Assembly (NCBI GenBank): GCA_947371415.1
Contig: CANBPJ010000032.1
Location: 1 to 16,329 of the forward strand
Length of the DNA: 16,329 nucleotides
Direction: 5' to 3'
Source: Burkholderiaceae bacterium
Lineage (GTDB): Bacteria > Pseudomonadota > Gammaproteobacteria > Burkholderiales > Burkholderiaceae
Positions 1 to 5,616 of this stretch are shown here, piece after piece; position 1 is the stretch's first letter, and the number at the start of each line of letters is the position of its first letter. Under the pieces are notes generated by a model that was not told where the DNA came from, did no database searches, and saw only the letters and a list, made by a program, of their open reading frames with translations. A program made the translations under genes and the position numbers.

Positions 1-425
1 AAGTGTTTCGATAAGGATTCAATGCGTCCAGCCTCTGCGGCGCGCTTTGCCGCATTGAGCGGAAACCAACAATTGGCATCTTCCATATTGGCATTGCGTC
101 GATCAATACCCACATGTGCAATACGTAAATCCATGTCTTCATCAATGGATTGGCTGTATGGCTCATAAAACTTGGCAGCTGCATTGTATGGCGCCCCAGG
201 CCCTTGCGGCCCCTTGCTCATATCAAAAGGTACTGCAGTGGTCACTAAAGCTAAAACAGATTTATTGAGCGGTTTGCTTAGCGCAGTAAAAGGAACATCA
301 CTGTAATGAGCCCAGACATAGGGTGTTTCATATCCCAAGCCGAGGTAGTAATTTCGAGTGCGTTCGATATACCGAACGGGCTGATCCAGTTCAGGCGCGA
401 ATATTAATTCAGAATTCTTGGTCAT
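1..425 (-). CDS. GrdB/PrdB-like (glycine/betaine/sarcosine/D-proline reductase selenoprotein B family) protein, partial
   Basis: The gene reads leftwards from an ATG at 425 and runs off the window edge, so only about 141 N-terminal residues are visible. The frame is fully open. A ribosome site AGGGA lies at 433–437, seven bases before the ATG. The visible protein contains LVTTAVPFDMSKGPQGPG (residues about 60–77) and then RIAHVGIDRRNANMEDANCW (about 101–120) followed by FPLNAAKRAAEAGRI. This resembles the conserved H–x–D then D-x-N-C-x-FPL stretch of the GrdB/PrdB family. In anaerobic clostridia those proteins are the substrate-binding selenocysteine subunits of amino-acid reductases. Related proteins of aerobic proteobacteria have no settled function that I know of. 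Any catalytic Cys or Sec would lie in the missing part. It diverges from the FAH-family gene with 49 bp between them. The family call is fairly good; the function is unknown. Confidence 0.72.
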   Translation of the reverse strand, partial: MTKNSELIFAPELDQPVRYIERTRNYYLGLGYETPYVWAHYSDVPFTALSKPLNKSVLALVTTAVPFDMSKGPQGPGAPYNAAAKFYEPYSQSIDEDMDLRIAHVGIDRRNANMEDANCWFPLNAAKRAAEAGRIESLSKH

Positions 426-474
426 TAAAACATCCCTGTAAGATATTGTTTATTAAATATCAGGAGATTTCATT
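426..474. promoter_or_regulatory. Divergent intergenic region between the GrdB-like and FAH-family genes
   Basis: This AT-rich 49-bp gap holds both ribosome sites: AGGGA on − at 433–437 and AGGAG on + at 462–466. A weak + promoter may be TTGGTC (418–423) with GATATT (442–447), 18 bp apart. Neither direction shows a convincing consensus promoter, so control elements probably extend into the two coding regions. Confidence 0.35.
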
Positions 475-1242
475 ATGGCTCAATGGCTTAGATTTCAACA
501 TCAAGGTAAATCAGGTTTAGGGCAAGTGCAAGGTGAGCAGATTGCCGTCTATACAGGCGATCTATTTAACAATCCCCAAGCCACAGGCGAAACATTAAAG
601 CTATCTGATGTCACTATCGATATTCCCTGCACCCCATCCAAGATGGTTGCCATGGTAGACAACTTTCATGCACTGGTTACTAAACTTGAGCATGCAGTAC
701 CAGCTGAGCCTTTGTACTTTCTCAAAGGAAACAATTCCTTCTTAGCTACCAATCAAACCATCCGCACCCCGAAGTCATATTCTGGCAAAGTAGTTTATGA
801 GGGTGAGCTTGGTATTGTGATTGGCAAGGCTTGTCACGAAGTGGATGAGATACAAGCAGCCAGTGCGATTTTTGGCTACACCTGCATTAACGATGTGACC
901 GCAATTGAGATTTTGAATCGAGATCCAGGGTATGCCCAGTGGACGCGCTCGAAGAGCTTTAATACCTTTGGCGTCTTTGGCCCCTACATCACTACAGATG
1001 TAGATCCAAGCAAGCTCAGCATCAAAACAATTCTGAACGATCAAGAACGCCAGAACTACCCAATCGCCGATATGATTTTCCCAACAGCGAAATTAGTTAG
1101 TCTGATTTCTCAAGATATACCACTACAAGCTGGCGACATCATCGCCTGCGGAACTTCTGTTGGTGTTGGTTCCATGAAGCCCGGCAGTACTGTCAGCATC
1201 ATTATTGATGGTGTTGGACGCCTAGACAATCGCTTTGAATAA
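475..1242 (+). CDS. Fumarylacetoacetate hydrolase (FAH) family protein
   Basis: This 255-residue protein belongs to the FAH superfamily, whose members hydrolyse, decarboxylate or isomerise 2-oxo- or enol-acids with a bound Mg2+ or Mn2+. The fold's core covers most of the protein from about residue 52. The metal-binding E-x-E is in YEGELGIVIGKA (E109, E111) and the third acidic ligand is D140 in GYTCINDVTA. K160 sits in the conserved WTRSKSFNTFGVFGP segment. The C-terminal signature GDIIACGTSVGVGSMKPG is at 220–237. Many relatives have a proline where S-V-G-V-G reads here. The ATG at 475 is chosen because AGGAG lies eight bases upstream (462–466). It is a lone + gene ending before a strong terminator, and diverges from the GrdB-like gene. 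The exact substrate (5-carboxymethyl-2-oxo-hexenedioate type, acylpyruvate, or another) cannot be decided from sequence. Confidence 0.88.
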   Translation: MAQWLRFQHQGKSGLGQVQGEQIAVYTGDLFNNPQATGETLKLSDVTIDIPCTPSKMVAMVDNFHALVTKLEHAVPAEPLYFLKGNNSFLATNQTIRTPKSYSGKVVYEGELGIVIGKACHEVDEIQAASAIFGYTCINDVTAIEILNRDPGYAQWTRSKSFNTFGVFGPYITTDVDPSKLSIKTILNDQERQNYPIADMIFPTAKLVSLISQDIPLQAGDIIACGTSVGVGSMKPGSTVSIIIDGVGRLDNRFE

Positions 1243-1282
1243 GTCAACAAGACTACCAATCAAAAACTGCAGCTTTAATAAT

Positions 1283-1318
1283 AAAAACCCTCACCATATT
1301 TAGTGGTGAGGGTTTTTT
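1283..1318. terminator. Bidirectional Rho-independent terminator
   Basis: A perfect 8-bp stem, CCCTCACC (1288–1295) with GGTGAGGG (1305–1312), closes further by one A–T pair and a 7-base loop. The + strand continues with six T (1313–1318), and five A precede the stem (1283–1287), giving a U tract on the − strand too. It lies 41 bases past the FAH-family stop and 51 bases past the end of the convergent reductase gene, so it can serve both. Confidence 0.93.
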
Positions 1319-1368
1319 AATGCCCAAGTATTTTAGCTATTTCAGCCTACAGCTTCTCTAAACTTCCT

Positions 1369-2388
1369 TTAATAACCTGAAACAGATGGCAATGCCAAGC
1401 TACCTTTGGAGGCCTGAACATTCTCATCAAGATACTTTGTTAATGCAAAGACGGTATTGAGACAAGGTGTTGGTGTCTCCGTAATCTTGCCAAGCTCAAT
1501 CACAGAGCCCAATAACGCATCAATCTCCAGGCTACGGCCCGCCTCTAAGTCTTGGAGCATGGATGTTTTGTGTTTGCCGACTTTTTCAGCTCCAGCAATG
1601 CGTCGCTCAATATCAACACGGAAAGTGACGCCCAACTTCTCGGCGATTGTTTGCGCTTCAGCCATCATGTTGCGAGCCAACTCCTTGGTCAGTGGGTACT
1701 GGCAAATGCCTTCCAAAGTACCGTGGGTTAGCGAGCTGATTGGATTGAAGGTCATGTTTCCCCACAATTTCAACCAAATTTCAGAACGGATATCGTCTAA
1801 GACTGGAGATTTAAATCCAGCACCAGCCATCATCTCTGAGATCTTTTGAATACGCTCTGTTGGCTGACCATCGAGCTCTCCCAATGGGAAGCGATTACCT
1901 TCGACGTGACGAATAACGCCAGGAGCTTGAGTAAAGGTGGCTGGATACACTACGCAACCAATAATATTGTTTGGATTGATGGCCTTCTTAGCAACACCAC
2001 CAGCATCCACTGTCTCAACCGAGTGATCTTGATAGTCACCGCCTAACTTCTGGAAGTACCACCAAGGAATGCCGTTTTGCATTGGAATCAAAATGGTGTC
2101 TGGACCCATGATGGATGCAAGATCTTCAATGATGGGCTCAACCTGGTGCGCTTTGACCGCCAGAATAATTACATCAGGAGTTTCAGCATCTGTAATTTTC
2201 TCAACCGCCTTTACCTCGGCTACTAAAGGCTCGGGCTGGTCATTCATGATTAATGCCAGACCACGTTCTTTAATGGCAGCTAAAGTAGCACCACGAGCAA
2301 CGACAGTGACATCATTGCCTGCGCGCGCCAACATGACAGCAAGATAACCGCCAATAGCGCCACCCCCACCGATTACACAGATTTTCAT
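1369..2388 (-). CDS. panE: 2-dehydropantoate 2-reductase (ketopantoate reductase) family protein
   Basis: The classical enzyme reduces 2-dehydropantoate to pantoate with NADPH in pantothenate/CoA synthesis. The N-terminal Rossmann domain shows VIGGGGAIGGYLA (residues 5–17), with R32 a likely NADPH-phosphate contact and K79 in ILAVKAHQ. N105 in MQNGIPWWYF, K207 in WLKLWGN, N215 and E288 in RSLEIDALLG correspond to the expected substrate and catalytic positions of the PanE family. At 339 residues it is longer than typical PanE (about 300). The extra length is mostly around residues 107–140, after MQNGI. The start at 2388 is preceded by TATGGAG in good position. It lies 115 bp downstream of the symporter and convergent to the FAH-family gene. 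The extension and the company it keeps mean it may be a PanE paralogue acting on another branched 2-oxo acid. The family is certain; pantoate synthesis is not. Confidence 0.82.
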   Translation of the reverse strand: MKICVIGGGGAIGGYLAVMLARAGNDVTVVARGATLAAIKERGLALIMNDQPEPLVAEVKAVEKITDAETPDVIILAVKAHQVEPIIEDLASIMGPDTILIPMQNGIPWWYFQKLGGDYQDHSVETVDAGGVAKKAINPNNIIGCVVYPATFTQAPGVIRHVEGNRFPLGELDGQPTERIQKISEMMAGAGFKSPVLDDIRSEIWLKLWGNMTFNPISSLTHGTLEGICQYPLTKELARNMMAEAQTIAEKLGVTFRVDIERRIAGAEKVGKHKTSMLQDLEAGRSLEIDALLGSVIELGKITETPTPCLNTVFALTKYLDENVQASKGSLALPSVSGY

Positions 2389-2426
2389 AAGAACTCCATA
2401 AAGATAAGAAATTTTGAATTAATGTC

Positions 2427-2455
2427 ATATTAGAGGAGAATATTTTGCGGTGCAA
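2427..2455 (-). promoter_or_regulatory. Candidate promoter of the panE-like gene
   Basis: On the − strand TTGCAC (2455–2450) and TAATAT (2432–2427) are 17 bp apart, which predicts a start of transcription near 2420 and a leader of about 32 bases. The −35 box is poor (3 of 6) and the −10 is 4 of 6, so an activator would probably be needed. The adjoining inverted repeats fit that. Confidence 0.4.
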
Positions 2456-2485
2456 CAAAATATTGTTGCCTAAATTTTAGGCAAC
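2452..2485. repeat. Two overlapping inverted repeats, operator-like
   Basis: One perfect repeat has 10-bp arms with one central base: GTTGCCTAAA (2465–2474) and TTTAGGCAAC (2476–2485). A second has 7-bp arms with a 4-base centre: GCAACAA (2452–2458) and TTGTTGC (2463–2469). They share the GTTGC arm, so three GCAAC/GTTGC half-sites alternate in orientation. Read on −, the large palindrome is centred about 55 bases before the predicted panE start site and the last half-site covers the −35 box. That layout suits an activator such as a LysR-type protein. In RNA the two hairpins would be mutually exclusive, and the large one could be a weak terminator for the symporter, but no good U tract follows it. 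Confidence 0.65.
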
Positions 2486-2503
2486 TCTAGGCCTATTGAG
2501 CGG

Positions 2504-3919
2504 TTAATTTACGCTTAATTGGGTCTTGGGTACCAACCCACCCAAAAGCATGCCTATGACACTAGCGAAAAGTCCGGCCAATTGAGGCGGAAGAATGGCA
2601 GTGGGCGCCAGAGTTTCGCAACCAATCCAAACGCCAAGGCCGCCCAGAACTGCCAATAAGCCTCCAAGGGAGTTGGCTTTTGACCAATAGACGCCAAACG
2701 CCAATGGAACAAAAGCTGCCACCAAAGTGATCTTATAGGCGCTCTCAACCATCTTAAAAATCGATAAATGGGAATTAATTGCAAAGAATGTGACTATCAC
2801 TGCAAAACATAAAACAGTAATCCGCATCACTTTCAATAAGTCTTGATCAGATAGATGCTTGAAAAAACCTCTCACAATGTTTTCAGCAAACGTTACGGAC
2901 GGTGCCAGCAAGGTGGCACTGGCACAACTCTTAATGGCCGACAGTAAGGCGCCAAAAAACATGACCTGCGCAATAAGTGGTGCGTGATTCAAGATCAGCT
3001 TAGGCAAAATCATTTGCGGATCAGTATCTAGATATTGCTTCACCAGATCTGGACTAATAATGGTAGCTGAGTAAGCCAGGTAGAGCGGGACAAAAGCAAA
3101 GATGAAATACAACACGCCACCTAATAGGGCTGCCTGCACTGCAATATTGACGTTCTTGGAAGAGGTAATACGTTGAAAGACGTCTTGCTGGGGAATTGAA
3201 CCCAGCATCATGGTGCATAAGGCGGCCACAAAACCCAAGATGGAGGCGAGATTCATATCTGGCCAGAAGTTAGAAAACTGTCCAGCGGCAGCTGCATGCT
3301 CCAGAACCACACCAATGCCGCCGGTTTGAGCCGTCATCTCGCCGCCAATGTAGAGCATCCCCACCACAATGATGATCATCTGAATGAAGTCAGTAATTGC
3401 TACCGACCACATGCCGCCAAAGAGGGTGTAGATCAGCACGCTACCCGCACCAATCAACATGCCGCCAGTTTGAGAAATACCCCCCTCAGAAACGACATTA
3501 AAGACTAAGCCCAAGGCTTTAATCTGCGCTGCAACCCAGCCCAAATAAGACACCACAATACAGAGCGTCACTAAGACTTCTACCGTGCGACCATATTTTT
3601 CTCTGAAAAAATCACCGATAGTGAGCATGCGGCGGTTGTACAAATGGCGAGCAAAAAAGAGCCCAACCAAAATTAGGCACATTGAAGAACCAAAGGGGTC
3701 CGAAACAATACCGCCAAGCCCTTCTTTTAAGAAGGTAGCAGGAATACCCAGCACCGTTTCAGAGCCAAACCAGGTAGCAAATACAGTAGCAGTAACAACC
3801 GGCAGCGGCAGACTGTGACCAGCCGCAGCGAAATCAGCCGTGTTTTTAACCCTGAGAGCAGCCCAAAGACCGATACCTACAGACACCACCCAATAGATGA
3901 CGACAAACCAAATGAGCAT
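2504..3919 (-). CDS. Sodium:solute symporter (SSS) family transporter
   Basis: This 471-residue inner-membrane protein has about 12–13 hydrophobic segments spread over its whole length, starting with IWFVVIYWVVSVGIGLWAAL at the N terminus. Family marks are ATWFGSETVLGIPATFLKEG (residues about 48–67), the stretch GGMWSVAITDFIQM (168–181), and IPQQDVFQRITSSKN (242–256) with the Q-x-x-x-Q-R pattern common in the SSS group. Such proteins couple Na+ to uptake of sugars, amino acids, vitamins, monocarboxylates or urea; the substrate is not readable here. The length is normal. The ATG at 3919 follows AAGGAG (3930–3935) at ten bases. It is the first gene of a − unit with the panE-like gene and diverges from the squalene synthase. 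The neighbours suggest, but do not prove, an organic acid or pantoate-like substrate. Confidence 0.9.
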   Translation of the reverse strand: MLIWFVVIYWVVSVGIGLWAALRVKNTADFAAAGHSLPLPVVTATVFATWFGSETVLGIPATFLKEGLGGIVSDPFGSSMCLILVGLFFARHLYNRRMLTIGDFFREKYGRTVEVLVTLCIVVSYLGWVAAQIKALGLVFNVVSEGGISQTGGMLIGAGSVLIYTLFGGMWSVAITDFIQMIIIVVGMLYIGGEMTAQTGGIGVVLEHAAAAGQFSNFWPDMNLASILGFVAALCTMMLGSIPQQDVFQRITSSKNVNIAVQAALLGGVLYFIFAFVPLYLAYSATIISPDLVKQYLDTDPQMILPKLILNHAPLIAQVMFFGALLSAIKSCASATLLAPSVTFAENIVRGFFKHLSDQDLLKVMRITVLCFAVIVTFFAINSHLSIFKMVESAYKITLVAAFVPLAFGVYWSKANSLGGLLAVLGGLGVWIGCETLAPTAILPPQLAGLFASVIGMLLGGLVPKTQLSVN

Positions 3920-3950
3920 CGCCCAATTTCTCCTTCAGGAATTTGCACAA

Positions 3951-3977
3951 ATTATATGGCCTTGTTACTTATGTCAT
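3951..3977 (-). promoter_or_regulatory. Candidate promoter of the symporter gene
   Basis: A consensus TATAAT lies on − at 3956–3951. ATGACA (5 of 6 for −35) is at 3977–3972, with a short 15-bp spacer. The predicted start of transcription is near 3944, giving a leader of about 25 bases that includes the AAGGAG ribosome site. Confidence 0.55.
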
Positions 3978-3991
3978 TTAATCAATGGGGG

Positions 3992-4001
3992 CCAAATTTG
4001 G
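3992..4001. repeat. Small palindrome between divergent promoters
   Basis: CCAAATTTGG is a perfect 10-bp palindrome just upstream of both divergent promoters (symporter − and squalene synthase +). It could be a shared operator, but a palindrome this short in AT-rich DNA can occur by chance. Confidence 0.25.
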
Positions 4002-4012
4002 GCTAGTCTGTC

Positions 4013-4021
4013 TGACATAAT
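4013..4021 (+). promoter_or_regulatory. Extended −10 promoter of the squalene synthase gene
   Basis: TGACATAAT matches the extended −10 form TGn followed by a 5-of-6 −10 box (4016–4021). No −35 box stands at a proper distance, which is common for this promoter class. The expected transcription start, about seven bases after the box, falls on or beside the GTG start codon at 4028. Confidence 0.5.
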
Positions 4022-4027
4022 CCATGG

Positions 4028-5008
4028 GTGAATTCCAGCATAGAGAACCCAAACGCCGATTTAGCCTATCAAAAGGCGATTTTGGGTTCTGTATCGCGCA
4101 CTTTTGCGCTCACCATTCCCCTACTTCCTCCAGCTATTGAAGTGGTAGTTGGCAACACCTATTTACTATGCCGAATCGTCGACACAATCGAGGATGCGGC
4201 AGAGTTGAGCCCCTCGGAGAAACAAGGCTTATCTAAACTATTTTTAGATGCGGTGCTTGGCACTATTCCCGTAGCGTCATTCGTAACACCCTGCCTGGAG
4301 GCTTTGAAGAGTTACTCTAATGTTGATGAACTCGATTTAATTACTCATACCCCCACCATTCTTCGGATTCTTCACACCTTTCCTGGCCGAGATCGGGCGG
4401 CTATTAGTCGCTGTGTTTCGATCATGTCTGAGGGAATGTCGCATTTTCATAATCGACAAACGCAAGAAGGCCTTAAAGATCTCGCCGAATTTGAAGAATA
4501 CTGCTATGTTGTAGCAGGAGTAGTTGGCGAGCTACTCACCGCAATCTTTGGCCACTACTCCCCTGGATTTGCAAAACACATCGGCGGTCATGAGATGCTG
4601 GCCATTGAATTTGGCCAAGCCTTACAAATGACCAACATCCTGAAAGACTCACCGGAAGACCGCGCTCGTGGAGTTTCCTGGAAGCCTGCGCAGATGAACC
4701 AAGCTGAGCTTCTCAAGATTGCCTACGAAAAACTGCAGAACTCCCTTAGTTATATTCTTCTGATTCCAACCAATGAAATCGGTATGAGACGTTTCTGCTT
4801 CTTGGCATTTGGACTTGCGGTCATGACCTTAGAAAAAATTGCTACTAAAAAAGAGTTCAGCAATAAGGCTGAGGTAAAGCTTTCTAGAAATACAGTTTGG
4901 GTTTTCTATGGCTTTACCAAACTAGCTGCTAGCAATAACTTCCTTGTGAAATCATTTTTTTACACCGCCTCTAGTCACTTGAGAAGACTCGCAGCAGCAA
5001 GCAATTAA
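4028..5008 (+). CDS. Squalene/phytoene synthase family protein
   Basis: The family condenses two prenyl diphosphates head to head, here most likely farnesyl diphosphate to squalene or presqualene diphosphate. The first aspartate-rich motif is DTIED (residues 52–56) after SRTFALTIPLLPPA and YLLCRIV. The second is NILKDSPEDRARG (203–215, with D207 and D211). YCYVVAGVVGELLTAIFG (158–175) is the conserved central helix. The length, 326, is usual for bacterial members. The C-terminal 40 residues are basic and partly hydrophobic and may dock on the membrane. The only upstream in-frame start is GTG at 4028: a stop lies at 4013–4015 and no Met occurs before the SRTF motif. There is no ribosome site, in keeping with a leaderless mRNA. 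No hopanoid or carotenoid gene lies within the window. The family is certain; squalene over phytoene is favoured by the overall resemblance to bacterial squalene synthases. Confidence 0.88.
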   Translation: MNSSIENPNADLAYQKAILGSVSRTFALTIPLLPPAIEVVVGNTYLLCRIVDTIEDAAELSPSEKQGLSKLFLDAVLGTIPVASFVTPCLEALKSYSNVDELDLITHTPTILRILHTFPGRDRAAISRCVSIMSEGMSHFHNRQTQEGLKDLAEFEEYCYVVAGVVGELLTAIFGHYSPGFAKHIGGHEMLAIEFGQALQMTNILKDSPEDRARGVSWKPAQMNQAELLKIAYEKLQNSLSYILLIPTNEIGMRRFCFLAFGLAVMTLEKIATKKEFSNKAEVKLSRNTVWVFYGFTKLAASNNFLVKSFFYTASSHLRRLAAASN

Positions 5009-5520
5009 AGCGCGCCCTCGTGCTTTAAAAGCCAAAGCTTGATCTGGCGATAAAAACCAGGACTATCCTCCTTCATAAAGCCCCCAAGACCTTGCGCAGA
5101 CACCACCCTGTGACATGGAGTAACTAAGGGGTATGGATTAGCGCCACAGGCAGTCCCGACTGCGCGAGGCCCGCTCTGAATCATTTTTGCAATCTCACCA
5201 TAAGTATTGGTATTACCCACCCCAATACTTTGAGCAGCACTCCACACTTTTTGCTGATGAGCTGTCCCAGCCGGCTTGAGGGGAAGATCAAAAACAAAAG
5301 AGGCATTTTTGAAATATTGCTCGCACTGCTTTGAAAATACCCTTGCCAAATGATTGCCTGAAGGACTCAATGCGGTATTTGGAGGTAAATAATCAATTTT
5401 TGAGATCATCAAGCTCCCATCAACCAACTCTGTTTGCACGCCTAAGCAGCCAAAAGGGGCTGATATCACGCAATATTCGGTAGATTGATCGGTGGCCATA
5501 CAGAAGATTCTGACATACAT
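5005..5520 (-). CDS. ogt: Methylated-DNA–[protein]-cysteine S-methyltransferase
   Basis: This DNA repair protein moves the alkyl group from O6-alkylguanine (or O4-alkylthymine) onto its own cysteine in a suicide reaction. The active-site PCHRVV has Cys136 and follows GTACGANPYPLVT. SGPRAVG supplies the arginine finger (R119), and TYGEIAKMI carries the conserved tyrosine (Y107). The C-terminal DNA-binding domain covers about residues 85–170; the N-terminal part is the weakly conserved Ogt/Ada-like domain. The length, 171, fits stand-alone Ogt. The start is uncertain: ATG at 5520 and ATG at 5499 (residue 8, MATDQS) both lack a clear ribosome site, and the later one is equally plausible. It converges on the squalene synthase gene, sharing four bases, and the two stops are formed by the same TTAA. 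No AlkA or Ada regulator is adjacent. Confidence 0.93.
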   Translation of the reverse strand: MYVRIFCMATDQSTEYCVISAPFGCLGVQTELVDGSLMISKIDYLPPNTALSPSGNHLARVFSKQCEQYFKNASFVFDLPLKPAGTAHQQKVWSAAQSIGVGNTNTYGEIAKMIQSGPRAVGTACGANPYPLVTPCHRVVSAQGLGGFMKEDSPGFYRQIKLWLLKHEGAL

Positions 5521-5576
5521 TGAAGAATCAATTTATGCGTCTTTCCCATAAGCCTATAGCTAGTGAAATCGCACTT

Positions 5577-5585
5577 TGCTATATT
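5577..5585 (+). promoter_or_regulatory. Candidate extended −10 promoter of the CorC–pil–coaE–zapD unit
   Basis: TGCTATATT gives the TGn extension and a 5-of-6 −10 box (5580–5585). The expected start of transcription is near 5592, leaving a leader of about 25 bases. The −35 region is weak. It is the only gap (96 bp) upstream of a long + run of overlapping genes. Confidence 0.45.
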
Positions 5586-5616
5586 GGTTGCTCCTTATTC
5601 TTTGCAGGCATAACTA

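Noticed and set aside
323..520. A 65-codon + frame across the GrdB-like start and FAH-family start
   Set aside because: It overlaps the start regions of two better genes in other frames; the AGGAG site fits the ATG at 475, not this one.
1457..1849. A 130-codon + frame opposite the panE-like gene
   Set aside because: Complementary to a gene with clear catalytic motifs; no recognisable domain; lies downstream of a strong terminator with no promoter.
2465..2485. The large palindrome as a strong terminator of the symporter
   Set aside because: The stem is AT-rich in its inner half with almost no loop, and the bases that follow on − (AATATTTTG) are a poor U tract; an operator is preferred, though weak termination is not excluded.
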